A stretch of DNA of 64,000 nt from Isoetes taiwanensis (GCA_021234155.1 JAJEKV010000156.1:680001-744000); one strand, 5' to 3'; numbered from the stretch's first letter, positions 10,112-21,944 are shown. Numbers and translations are program-made. The notes: generated by a model from the letters alone, not told the origin.

Positions 10112-11426
10112 AGTAAAGACAGTAACTTTTTTGCCATTATCCAGCAGTTCTTGAAATATGGAGCACTAAAATTTGAAGTTCTCTATTTAGTCCCATGGCA
10201 AACACTTACTGTGGCAAATGCTGCATCGATGAAGCACATCCACATGTAGGTTACCACATGTGATGTATATTATTGCGTTGAGAAAGAGAAACAAATGAAT
10301 ATGTTTTTTTTGCATATACTGACCGTATTTATAGCAAATCAGCAACTGAGAATTCCCCCTGTTGGTAATTACAACTGAGAAGTCCAAGCAAATTTTTTCA
10401 GATTCTCTAGGGCACTTACCTGCTAAGTAATATTCATCATGCTTGCAAGATCCTTGACATATGCCTGCACTACAAACTAAATGGTTAGCATCACCAAAAT
10501 AATTACCCCAGCATAGGATACTTTGTTGATCTTTCCCGACACCACAAGTGTAGGAGTCTGGCTGCGATGATCAAAGCAAAAGGAACTCCACTGGCGGGGT
10601 TGCACCGCCATAGGTGTTATCTCCCCCCAGACGACTTCATGGTCTGTCGGTCCAGAAGGCAGCGGTATGATTATCTCCCGATTGCTAGCGAGGAGAAGGT
10701 GTAATTGGCGGGAACATCACAGCGATGGGCATCATTCATACCCCAGCACAAGGATTTATTTGTGATCGGTTCTATGCCACGGACATGGTAAGCGACTGCG
10801 AATATGGCGAAATAATCGAGACCGGGGATCATTTGCCCAAATTTTGCCATAACCTTTCGGTTGCTTCCCGGATGTAAGGCGTACCATCTTGCGGCATCCA
10901 TAAGTGAATCCATCTCCTGCAGACCAATGCCTTCATGGGGATATTTGGCGGAATTGCCAAAAGCGGCCGGACTTTGGTGTCATTGAAGCCACAAAACGCA
11001 GAGCCACGATGCAAGAACTAACCCGACACGACCACGAAGCAAATTAGGCCCATAAGCGCTCCTCAAACCAAATAAAAGCTTTAGTGCCTCCAAGAACTGG
11101 CGGATGCACAGAAACGAAATTGATGCTGTTGATGAAGCCATAAAAATAAGAGCCGCTGATGCAAAGATGAGCCCATCAATAGGGAAAACTAAAGGAACCG
11201 AAGAGGAATCGCAATAGAACAATTTGGAAAGACCAAGGACGGATTGGACGGTGCAATAGAAGCCAACCCAACATATAAGTTCCGAACGCATAACCCTAAA
11301 ATGGGTTATCTCGAGCCTTGCATGTCTAGCAAATGTGATAAAATAAGAAAAATACAATATAATAACGAAATATATGATATATGGATCTAAACCATTGGAT
11401 ATAGGCATCAAAAATAGTTCAAGCGT
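10112..11426. other. Inserted DNA of unknown origin with two open minus-strand frames
   Basis: Part of the block present only in copy A. A minus-strand frame from about 10960 to 10671 stays open for nearly 100 codons (RWYALHPGSNRKVMAKFG..., then LDYFAIFAVAYHVRGIEPI). A second, 10980-11411, encodes a hydrophobic protein with two or three possible membrane segments. Neither is recognised. They may be further captured fragments. Confidence 0.35.
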
Positions 11427-11546
11427 ATGTGCTCTCTAGATATACCAATTAGTATGGCTCATCAAATACATCCATGAAATCATATAAAAACCTTAGGCAA
11501 AAAAGTACAAAAATACAAAAGAAACCCCCTGTTATTATGCTACATA
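11427..11546 (+). repeat. Terminal repeat family R3, copy 1
   Basis: About 120 bp running from GTGCTCTCTAGATATACCAA to CCCCCTGTTATTATGCTACA. The same block occurs reversed at 32198-32312 and again in plus orientation at 61138-61254. Here it coincides with the right border of the DNA inserted into copy A, which suggests an element terminus. Confidence 0.65.
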
Positions 11547-14354
11547 TTTGTCTTATTTTCCCCATAACTATTCTAGATTCTGTGGTGGTACAATAGATAT
11601 TTGTCGCACCTTTGATGTCCTATATCCATATGTTACGTTTTTAGACTCATCTCTAGTAGATCCATAGTCATAAATTTTTTTATTATTTGTTACCCTTGTG
11701 GTTTCTATGCTGTGGTTGATTCAGATTCAGCTTTATCAGGCTTGTACAGATCTACATCTTTGCAGTCTTTCCCATATAGTTGGCTAAAAGGCATCTCTAT
11801 AGACGTAACCATTGTATTCATGTTGATTCTACAGTCTTGTAACATGGTCTTTTAACGAGTTCTGGCAGATCTTGCTTTACTCCTTGTTTCTATTATTCCT
11901 TCAAGCTTTTTATGCTTTATTTGGTGTGAATGTCACTCTTGTTTGTGTGTCGCTTCTTGCTGGATTTGCAAGTTCTATGGTGATCTCTTCTATATATTCC
12001 TTTAGCTTCTCATGGGTTTCTTGTATAACATTTGGTAGACTGATTTTACATAGCAGACTTTAACCGTATTCCTTTTGTAATGTAGTATAATTATGAGCTG
12101 CGAGGGTGGTTATCTATCGTTCTTATGTTAATTGCTTACTTTTTATCCTTATGAGCCTGCTGCTGTCTGTTCGTGGACAGAATCACTTGAACATATGGAT
12201 TTATATGATGGTCCTTTTACTGATATGGATTAAGGGCTGGCCATTCATAGGCTCAACAAGACTTATGCCAACTCAATAAGACATGCTGCTTTTTCCATTT
12301 GATCTTGATTTTTCCAAATTTAATGTTTTCCTTTATTGAGCTGCGAGGGTGGTTATCTATAGTTCTTATGTTAACTGCTTTTTGGTGCCTTATAATGGGA
12401 TAGATCTGACTGCCTACTGTTAAGTAATGATCTTATATTTGTACATTGCTTAAAATGTGTTGAAAGGCGTTAAGCCGGATAGGTTCTTTGCTTACCTGTT
12501 TGTCCTTTTGAGATTACCCTTCTTAGGCTAATTCTTGAATGGTTGACATGCAGGTAACCGAACTTATCCCTGCATATGGTGATGTTATGGTTTAAAACTG
12601 AGCAAAGTTATTGCTCAAGCTGCGAGAGTATATTTGGTGAAATCTAAAACTCTATTTCTATGTTGGTCTGGTTATATGGCCAGAATGTCTATTAGGGATA
12701 TCTGAAAATTTTATAGCTATGATTGAGCAAGTTTACTACTTTTTCTACTTCGAGTTGACTATATAAAATGATAAAATGCCTTTTCTTATGTTCTACTTGG
12801 AAACAATGATTTATACTTGTTCACACAATAGCTTTTGCTTCTAGTAATCGTTTATGATGAAATAATTGTTATAGTTTTTGCTTGGTATGATTAACACCTA
12901 GTCATATCTAGGACTGCAATTTAAAGGCTACTAGATCCATACGGGCTAATAGGCTTAAGTCTGGTTGTCTTTAGGCAAACAGACCAAAAGGTTTTTTAAT
13001 GTTACCCCAGTTTCTAGGTTTAACCTAGGACCTTGGATCGAGCTTAGGTGTTATTGACTTATTTGTTATGGTTACAGAAAAATGATGATACTAATCATTA
13101 CGAGGATGACGAAATTGACAACATATGGATCAAACAAGTGATAGCTCTAGAGCATGATCAATGTACGTTTTCCAGAATATAGGTCAGTTGTTCCTGAAAT
13201 TCTTTTGAACCTCTACCAGTGTTCTTTGGTTGAGCTGTATTATTCTTATGTACAACTGATTTTTTGAATAAGCTGGATAAAGAAATTATCCAATCCACCA
13301 AAGGTTTTTATGAGAAGAATTCTCCTTTGGTAGGAGGTTATCTACAAAAGAATTCTTAAACTCAAATGACATTGTTTTTGCCAAACATGTCATTTTTCTG
13401 ATCTTTGGCAGAATTTTGAATGTTCTGGTCTTACTTTTGACATTGAACAGTTGACGGGAAGTCTCAAAGCTTGCACGTAAGTTCAACTTTTACTTTAGAG
13501 TAGATTTTTATGGGTTGGGTAGGCTCCCTGTGTTGCATCCGGGCCCTACTCTCCCTGTTGCAATTTTTATTTACGTCATTTCTTGGCTAAATATAGGGAC
13601 CTCCTAATCTGAGGTAGGAGGAAGGATTTTTTTATGTATATTTTTCCCAAGGAAATATCCTTAGACTGTGTGACTATAGAATTAGCTATCTGCTCAGAAA
13701 TATATCTATTCAATTTATCTCTGCTCTGAACAGCTCAAATAACTTGGCATGCAAGGTTAAGTGTCTGGCTATTTGTTGGATGTCTAATATTTCCCTATAG
13801 ATCGTAGTCAACGAGGTTATAATAAGCACTTGAACAAATTCTTGTCATATGTGAAGATATCAAAATTAATCTGAGTCGTTTATGGTTATTTCCTTAGCAT
13901 GTGCTTACAATAGAGTTAGCTATCTGCTCATAATTATGTCTACTAAACTATAGAGCCTTGCAATCTTGGAGTTCAACAGCCTCACTAAAATTGGTTGACT
14001 CGTTGAACTTGGTTGACTGGTCTTCACAACGAGTTCCTAAATAAATCAAGTTACTGTCCACTATGACCTGATATACTATCTTTCTCACTCTCTATCGTAT
14101 ATTCCCTTTCAATTTTCTCACATATTTCCACTAACACTTGACCAAATTCATCTTTATCTCTAACTCACCTAGGGTTTCTTATTCTTAAGAAATGATGGTC
14201 ATTTCATTAGGTGACCCTCCTTGTTAGTTTTCTTTATATTTCGACTGGGTAACATCTAACTTTTCCCATATTGTAATGGCTCTAGTGCTAGTGCATGTAT
14301 ACAGACTTTGTTTATTGAACTTTTGCATAATTCTTGGCCTATTGTCAAATCCCC

Positions 14355-15239
14355 ATAATGTTCTAATTATTTCGTTTGGTATTTGGGGAGGGTATCTCAG
14401 GCATGGTTTTCCCTAGATTTCGGGGGCGTATATATGCAAAATCGTAGTCAGGAGTGTATATTTTGAGTGATTTGAGCTGCTTGCTGGCCAGTAAATAGAA
14501 ATCCGAAATAGGCTCTGGGATGTGAATATTTTGGTGTCGATTTGCATGGTATGAGGATGGAAGGATAAGAGCACCACCTTTGCTTTCCTTTTTATTGAGG
14601 GGATTTCGCACGGGCATGGTTTATTGAGAGGTTTTTATTGAGGGCGGGGTTTGGATTGAGTGCTTGCCACGGTGTCGTGATAATCCGGTTGCCATGATGT
14701 CTTTATAGGTAGATCCTATTTGCGATGATGGTGTTTATAGGTAGCCCGGTTGCCATGATTCATGAAGAATCGGTTTCTTCTTTGTCGATTTGCCAATCCA
14801 TGCTTTGGCGCTCCTCATTTCTTTATCCTTTGTGGGGTATTTGCATTAGAGATCCGGTGGGTTGGTCGATTCAAAATGCCTTCGGCAAAAATTGTCGGGT
14901 TGTGTTACCATCGCAATGCATGCCTTTGGTTTTCTTGTTGAGTTTTGCTTCTTGTGTTTTTCTTCTCCGGAGTTTTGCGGAATAAGTTTTGCTTCTTGAG
15001 TTTTTCTTCTGTAGTTTTGCCAGAGTGACTAGCTTTGCCGGAGTAGCCGGATTGCCGGAGTAGAGCAGAGGCACGCCTTCAGTTTTTCTTAATCTTCTAA
15101 CCATGTGTGCATGTGTGGCGTTTCCACCATTGGAAGTGGCGGGCGAATTATTGGCCAAAAATGTAATGGCCTTTGATTTGGGACAGAGCACAGAATATTC
15201 CAAAAATCGATGGCCAAAAATCAAAGATGAGAAAAAACG
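14355..15239. mobile_element. 0.9-kb sequence specific to copy B
   Basis: Copy A has only about 46 unrelated bases at this point (7466-7511). The segment is G-rich on the plus strand, with repeats of TTGCCGGAGTAG near 15040-15065. No coding region, inverted ends or poly(A) were seen, so insertion into B cannot be told from deletion in A. Confidence 0.45.
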
Positions 15240-15537
15240 CCAGTTCATTCCAAAACGATTTTCCCTTTTATAGCAAGTAAATTCATAGGTTATCGTACTG
15301 AATTTTGTAGGTTGAAACATATCAAAATCTTTTGCTGCAAAATAGTCTTAGGGTTAGGGTTCATTCACGAACTTTAGGCTGCTCGGGATGGAAGCCGGCA
15401 TCTCTATCCTAATTGTTTTCATTTCCTTACCTGGCACATATACGGCTTCTCGTGGACGACCGGATTGAAGCTAGATGGTCTGATCTGTGCAGCACTATTA
15501 CATATACAGCTTTGCTCCACAACTCAATAGATCGCAG

Positions 15538-18500
15538 GCTTTGAGAATGAGGATTGCCGAATCTATATTGAAGCCCAAAATGTGCAATGTTTGACTACTA
15601 AGAAGTTTCCAGAAACTGTGAATAATGCTGAATGCGTTGATGCCATGACTGCAAAAGAACCGGATCCAACTGTACAACAGCCTATAATCGCCAAGGAAAA
15701 TCAGGTTTCCTTTATTTTTTAGATTTATGTGTTGATATCATGATCTTTAATCTCTTAGATTCTAGAGTTCTCACGCAGCATTTTAACATAATTTTTGAAA
15801 GGTCATAGCAGCCATGTATTATTTCTAGATTGAAGATTGCTTTCTTATTAATTGATTCATGCATTCTAACAGATTGCATAATTCTTATACATCAATCCCT
15901 TGCTCATGTTCTGTTCTGACTTGTTAAGCTTATTTGGCTGGTTGTTGATAACTTATGTAATTTCTGCTCTGTTTGTAACAACATGCTTACCTCTTATAAA
16001 ATAGTTCCTAGAGCTTGTCCTAACCTCGTGTTATGAAACTTATTTGGGTATTTAAATGACGTTGCTTGCTTCTTTAGCATAATACAAACTTGATATCTCC
16101 CTGTTTTCCCCATTTTGTAGCTATAAAGCTTTGTTCTTCTTCATAATAGCTTTTCCTCTTCATGTGGTTGTATTTTTGTCTTTCTTATATGTACTCTGAT
16201 GTTTCGGAGCTCTATTAATCTCCTCTTATGGTGGCCTAGTAAGGTTGCTTAACTGTCTTATTTTCCCCATTAAACTCGAGCTACTGTTTATTCCTATTAG
16301 TAAGGTTGCTTAATTGTCTCAATATCTTAATTGTGGTACAATAGATATTTGTTGCACCTTTGATATCCTATATCCATATGTTACGTTTTTAGACTCATCT
16401 CTAGTAGATTCATAGTCATAAATTTTTTTATTATTTGTTACCCTTGTGGTTTCTATGCTGTGGTTGATTCAGATTCAGCTTTATCAGGCTTGTACAGATC
16501 TACATCTTTGCAGTCTTTCCCATATAGTTGGCTAACAGGCATCTCTATAGACGTAACCATTGTATTCATGTTGATTCTACAGTCTTGTAACATGGTCTTT
16601 TAAGAGTTCTGGCAGATCTTGCTTTACTCCTTGTTTCTATTATTCCTTCAAGCTTTTTATGCTTTATTTGGTGTGAATGTCACTCTTGTAGGGACGCAAT
16701 ATGGTAGGGACTGCTGCTTCAGCTTTGAAATGTGCTTGAAGGATGCTGCTCAAACTAGCAGTTAGTCACGGTTTCTAGGTTCTTGGATCCTTCGAACTAC
16801 TACTGCTAGGGCTTTGTGATCGATATCTAGGCATGGTTTTCAGTTCTGAGCAGGCTGGTTCTGGTTGCAATCACTGCAACATGGAGACTGCACTCACTGC
16901 AGCAGTGCAAATATGCCAGCATTGTATATCAGAGCTTCTGTGTTGCTTGCAGGGATCTTGACCACAAGCCATATACACAGTCGGGTACTTGGGCCCTTGG
17001 AATTGGAGTGGATGTGTCGGATAATGGTCTTCACTGTCTGCCATTGCGCTTTAAGCACATGGGCTTTGGACTCCCTGCTGTTAAACTGCTCCCCCCTTCC
17101 CAGCTAAGGGGAGATCGGGTTCCGTTAGCCAGCATTGATTCAATCAGATTGATAAAGGAAAGAAATTAAACAAGATATCCTAGGACGGGAGGCCAGGGTT
17201 CTTTACGGCTGTATGGAGCATCAGGGTGCTATGCTAGCGAGTGCGCAAGGGGAGCGACTAGACCACCCCTCTGGGGCAGGCCTGAGTGAAATCATGAGGG
17301 AAGATGGAGCACACTCTTATAGTACCAATGAAGGATGCATACCAGGTCAAGTTAACGCGCTGGACTGATTGCTTCTCTCTGATCCTCGGTTTCATAGCTC
17401 CCGACCGTAAGTTGGTTTCTTTCTGTTATGGATTTGGGGGAGGCTAGGCTGGCTTTGGGTACCCGATCTTGGTTCTTGGCACCCAAGTTGAAGCGATGGT
17501 TGAAGTGCTTCTTGCAGGTGGAAAGAATCAAGAGTCGATCCTATAGTATCTACTGCTTTTGGGAAGAAGCCGGGGCTTCAAGAGTCCGCTGTAGTACCAG
17601 CTGTAGTGGAGAAGATGTAGAGGTGCTCTGATTTGAGTACTAAGCTAGCTAGTGCTTCACCTTCCCTTCCTTTTGGGTGGGTGCAAATTTTTCCTATCTA
17701 GCCTGTTGAGAGGCTTATAAATAAGGTTGTACACCATTTTTATTAATAAAATTTAAATATCTTGCCGCCGAAAAAAAAAAAAAAAATGTCACTCTTGTTT
17801 GTGTGTCGCTTCTTACTGGATTTGCAAGTTCTATGGTGATCTCTTCTATATATTCCTTTAGCTTCTCGTGGGTTTCTTGTATAACATTTGGTAGACTGAT
17901 TTTACATAGCAGACTTTAACCGTATTCCTTTTGTAATGTAGTATAATTATGAGCTGCGAGGGTGGTTATCTATCGTTCTTATGTTAATTGCTTACTTTTT
18001 ATTCTTATGAGCCTGCTGCTGTCTGTTCGTGGACAGAATCACTTGAACATATGGATTTATACTTTTACTGATATGGATTAAGGGCTGGCCATTCATAGGC
18101 TCAACAAGACTTATGCCAACTCAACAAGACATGCTGCTTTTTCCATTTGATCTTGATTTTTCCAAATTTAATGTTTTCCTTTATTGAGCTGTGAGGGTGG
18201 TTATCTATAGTTCTTATGTTAACTGCTTACTTTCTATCCTTATGAGCCTACTGTTGTCTGTTCGTGGACAGAATCACTTGAACATATGGATTTAAATGGT
18301 GACTGTAAGATAACTCACGGAAATGTGGTTTGTCTTAACTTGAGATATGCCCTAACGTTATTTGGTGCCTTATAATGGGATAGATGTGACTGCCTACTGT
18401 TAAGTAATGATCTTATATTTATACATTGCTTAAAATGTGTTGAAAGGCGTTAAGCCGGATAGGTTCTTTGCTTACCTGTTTGTCCTTTTGAGATTACCCT

Positions 18501-19545
18501 TCATTCTTGAATGGTTGACATGCAGGTAACTGAACTTATCCCTGCATATGGTGATGTTATGGTTTAAAACTGAGCAAAGTTATTGCTCAAGCTGCGAGAG
18601 TATATTTGGTGAAATCTAAAACTCTATTTCTATGTTGGTCTGGTTATATGGCCAGAATGTCTATTAGGGATATCTGAAAATTTTATAGCTATGATTGAGC
18701 AAGTTTACTACTTTTTCTACTTCGAGTTGACTATATAAAATGATAAAATGCCTTTTCTTATGTTCTACTTGGAAACAATGATTTATACTTGTTCACACAA
18801 TAGCTTTTGCTTCTAGTAATCGTTTATGATGAAATAATTGTTATAGTTTTTGCTTTGTATTAAATCATTTTTCATTTGTTCTTTGTCTTGAAATCTGAAA
18901 TGTTCTTTATCTTGAAATCTGAAGTAAATTTATGGCTCTATTCAAGGCCTATGGTATGATTAACACCTAGTCATATCTAGGACTGCAATTTAAAGGCTAT
19001 TAGATCCATACGGGCTAATAGGCTTAAGTCTGGTTGTCTTTAGGCAAACAGACCAAAAGGTTTTTTAATGTTACCCCAGTTTCTAGGTTTAACCTAGGAC
19101 CTTAGATCGAGCGTAGGTGTTATTGACTTATTTGTTATGGTTACAGAAAAATGATGATACTAATCATTACGAGAATGACGAAATTGACAACATATGGATC
19201 AAACAAGTGATAGCTCTAGAGCATGATCAATGTACGTTTTCCAGAATATAGGTCAGTTGTTCCTGAAATTCTTTTGAACCTCTACCAATGTTCTTTGGTT
19301 GAGCTGTATTATTCTTATGTACAACTGATTTTTTGAATAAGCTGGATAAACAAATTATCCAATCCACCAAAGGTTTTTATGAGAAGAATTCTCCTTTGGT
19401 AGGAGGTTATCTACAAAAGAATTCTTAAACTCAAATGACATTGTTTTTGCCAAACATGTCATTTTTCTGATCTTTGGCAGAATTTTGAATGTTCTGGTCT
19501 TACTTTTGACATTGAACAGTTGACAGGAAGTCTCAAAGCTTGCAC
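15538..19545 (+). CDS. Unrecognised multi-exon gene fragment, copy B (open)
   Basis: Four exons join in consistent phase with AG/GT borders: 15538-15704 (FENEDCRIYIEAQN..., ends IIAKENQ), 18526-18561 (VTELIPAYGDVM), 19147-19231 (KNDDTNHYEDDEIDNIWIKQ...) and 19520-19545 (FDRKSQSLH). No stop interrupts about 104 codons. The acidic exon 3 is conserved between copies. Neither a start nor a terminal exon was found: the duplicated unit may hold only the middle of a gene, with the first and last exons lost or elsewhere. I do not recognise the protein. A coding origin is inferred from phase consistency and from conservation relative to the surrounding introns. Confidence 0.5.
16690..17785 (+). mobile_element. 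LINE-like retroposon insert with target duplication, copy B only
   Basis: The target ATGTCACTCTTGT is duplicated at 16677-16689 and 17786-17798; copy A has the single empty site near 11929. The 1.1-kb insert ends ATTAATAAAATTTAAATATC...CCGCCG plus about 16 A. The absence of any long ORF fits a 5'-truncated L1 3' region or a retroposed transcript. It inserted after the tandem duplication. Confidence 0.85.
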
Positions 19546-19694
19546 GTAAGTTCAACTTTTACTTTAGAGTAGATTTTTATGGGTTGGGTAGGGTCCCTGT
19601 GTTGCATCAGGGCCCTACTCTCCCTGTTGCAATTTTTATTTACGTCATTTCTTGGCTAAATATGGGGACCTCCTAATCTGAGGTAGGAGGAAGG

Positions 19695-19950
19695 ATTTTT
19701 TTATGTATATTTTTCCCAAGGAAATATCCTTAGACTGTGTGACTATAGAATTAGCTATCTGCTCAGAAATATATCTATTCAATTTATCTCTGCTCTGAAG
19801 AGCTCAAATAACTTGGCATGCAAGGTTAAGCGTCTGGCTATTTGTTGGATGTCTAATATTTCCCTATAGATCGTAGTCAACGAGGTTATAATAAGCACTT
19901 GAACAAATTCTTGTCATATGTGAAGATATCAAAATTAATCTGAGTCGTTT
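19695..19950 (+). repeat. Tandem duplication, third copy stub (256 bp)
   Basis: Identical in register to the start of copies A and B, then homology ends after GAGTCGTTT. It shares with copy B, not copy A, the extra bases in GGTTATAATAAGCAC, so it derives from a B-type unit, for example by unequal crossing-over. Confidence 0.9.
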
Positions 19951-20022
19951 CATTGCTATACTGTGCTGCATTGCTTATGGATTCAGCAATGTTTTTTTTT
20001 CCTTGAATTGTTTTGATGGTGC

Positions 20023-20409
20023 TTGAAGCAATCAAAGAGCAGATTCGGAAGCTTGAAAGGGCTATTTTTTGCACTTGGGATATTTGCATATTGTTATGAA
20101 GTATTTGGAATGAACTTGCCATTCAAGACATCAATGAAGAAGCCTCAGAAGTCCAGCAGGACACTTGTGCTTGCTTCTGTATTGATCACTTTTGCATATC
20201 TTCCTTTTGGATTTGCTTATTACTTTTCATATAGGCATTTGCCAAATGATTGGATAATGGTGGATGCTAAACTTAGTTTATGCCTTGCACTGTTTTTCAC
20301 CTTTCCAGTCATGATGTACCATGTATACAAGATTATGGAAACTAGACTATTGATGGCAAAATGGTCTCAGAAGCTATCGATATATCTGCAAGACTATATC
20401 GACTGCTAA
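20023..20409 (+). pseudogene. 3' exon of an AVT/SLC36-like amino acid transporter (Aa_trans)
   Basis: The frame encodes LKGLFFALGIFAYCYEVFGM, NLPFKTSMKKPQKSSRTLVL, two hydrophobic segments, then LCLALFFTFPVMMYHVYKIM and TAA... closing at TAG-type stop 20407-20409. Plant vacuolar amino acid transporters have the same order (A.YC.EG.GM.LPLE..MK, then LFFTLPLMMNPVYEVME). These proteins move amino acids across the tonoplast with proton coupling. Only about the last third of the family length is present and no upstream transmembrane exons were found. The exon lies 70 bp after the broken third repeat copy, so the gene was probably cut by that rearrangement. The exact exon start (20023-20053) is uncertain. 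Confidence 0.75.
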
Positions 20410-20780
20410 GACGGATTATGGGGAATTGTAGTGGCGGTAGTTGTGCTGCTCAAGCATTTATGCTAATGTACCTTATAATAACTATCAAAATTAAAACTTG
20501 ACCCAGGCAAGATTTCATGTAACGTATATGATGAATCTAACACCATGATGTACTACTCAATCATTTTTAGGTTGTTGCAACTTCAAGTAGTATAAAAGCT
20601 CAACCAATTTTGCTCAAGAGTAATCATGTTCCTATTGTAGTTTACCGCATTGAGAACTCATGGCCAATGTTGTCAAACCTAGCTCTAGAAATTATATTGT
20701 CATACTTCAGCATTTAGAAAACTCATACCCATCATGCGATATGTCATGGTATACATCTTTTTGTTGTTGTGCTCTTTTGA

Positions 20781-20854
20781 TGTTGTTGTGACAAATGTGT
20801 AAGAAACACTTAGATAGTGTTGTTGTGACAAACATGTAAGAAACACTTAGATAA
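20781..20854 (+). repeat. 37-bp direct tandem duplication
   Basis: TGTTGTTGTGACAAAYRTGT followed by AAGAAACACTTAGATA is present twice in succession with two differences. Confidence 0.8.
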
Positions 20855-21132
20855 CGGAATTGTAGGCCAGCAACAACCTAGAGAAATATTTTGGACAACC
20901 TCATATTGACTTTTACCAATCTCATATTGACAACTCCATTCGACCACATGCATAAGACCTAGACCACATGCATAAAACCTAGACCTCCCTTCGTGGCAAC
21001 TCCCTTTTTTCATTCCCTCATTAGCAACTCGATTGTTTCATAGACTAATGCTTAAAACACTTATGTGCGACCTATGACTTAGATGTCCACATGTAATGTA
21101 TATGTCTTAGTATTAATTACAAGGTATGTAAA

Positions 21133-21183
21133 TGCATGCCCCTACCTATGCGTGGCAACGCTAGCCACACATCGGGGCATGCA
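21133..21183. repeat. Nested palindrome resembling a Helitron 3' hairpin
   Basis: Outer arms TGCATGCCCC (21133-21142) and GGGGCATGCA (21174-21183) are perfect. Inside is GTGGC-AACGCTA-GCCAC. The inner GGCAACGCT...CACAC matches the Helitron-like end at 23166 but no CTAG follows. Confidence 0.6.
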
Positions 21184-21913
21184 CATAATAATGCAATGGT
21201 TACAACGAAACAAACAACATGAATGAATGGGGTACTATAAACTGGGGTTCTAAATCAAGCAGCTCTAAATCAAGTGTAACAACGTCCGGCACACGTCTAC
21301 AAAATTTATAACGTCAGAGGGCCATTGATAGGCCTCTACATTATCACAACATATATAGCCATGGATTGCTTGACACTGTACTAAAGAAACAAAATGATGA
21401 CACACGAACAAAAGTTCAAGTCTTCAATTAGAAAATTCGACCATCATAATGCCAGTCATCTTGAGAAGATCGCTTATCCAAAGCACTGCCATTGAGCAAG
21501 TCTCCATTGGAGTTCAAGTGCATGTTCCATGTCTTCATTGCAAAGGTCAAAGAAATATTTTGCACTGACAAGGTTGTCAAGTTGGAGCACTACATCCAAC
21601 TAATTGATGACTTCCTATTGGCTCAAGTATACTCAAGGGAACTTTGTTTACGCGGATGTGCTTTGAGAGAGGTAGATGGACGATAGACTACATGTATCTA
21701 CCTATTGGGTAATGTAGTGATTTTGACTAATCTTCAATTGTTTGTCTTTTTATCGGATGAGAAACAACACCGTGCATTGGCCAATTGGTATTTTAGTAGC
21801 AAAAGAACTCACTTGTGTTGGAATATGTAATGGAATGCGTTTTAGAGTCTACAAATCATTTTGTCCTGAGATAGTATCTAATTCCATTATACGGGCCTAC
21901 TTTCGGGATGAGT

Positions 21914-21944
21914 TGTCTCACGTGCTTGATAATCACGTGAGACA
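21914..21944. repeat. Perfect 11-bp inverted repeat with two G-boxes
   Basis: TGTCTCACGTG and CACGTGAGACA flank a 9-bp loop. Each arm contains CACGTG. It could be a cruciform, a paired bHLH/bZIP site or chance. Confidence 0.6.

Larger units (their letters stand above)
7810..13476 (+). pseudogene. Unrecognised multi-exon gene, copy A (decayed)
   Basis: Four segments match the exons inferred in copy B: 7810-7973, 12554-12589, 13078-13162 and 13451-13476. In copy A the first acceptor has changed from CAG to GAG (7807-7809), and a 3-bp deletion turns TTT CCA GAA into TTT TAA, a stop. About 2.8 kb of mobile DNA sits in the intron after exon 1. The other exons and their splice sites are preserved. 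The function is unknown. Confidence 0.55.
6744..13626 (+). repeat. Tandem segmental duplication, copy A (about 6.9 kb)
   Basis: The segment beginning TTTTTTATGTATATTTTTCC recurs at 13627 and 19695, and long stretches downstream are nearly identical. Copy A carries about 2.8 kb of inserted DNA (8769 to about 11575) and a 0.2 kb poly(A)-ended insert (8211-8406) that copy B lacks. It lacks about 0.9 kb (14355-15239) and 1.1 kb (16690-17785) found in copy B. The shared sequence is mostly intronic, with four small exons. Confidence 0.93.
13627..19694 (+). repeat. Tandem segmental duplication, copy B (about 6.1 kb)
   Basis: Head-to-tail with copy A, with no intervening DNA. Besides the inserts listed under copy A it has a 97-bp stretch at about 18860-18955 and a longer internal duplication of the GAGCTGYGAGGGTGG block (17951-18300). 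The junction sequence CTGAGGTAGGAGGAAGG ends both copy A and copy B. Confidence 0.93.
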
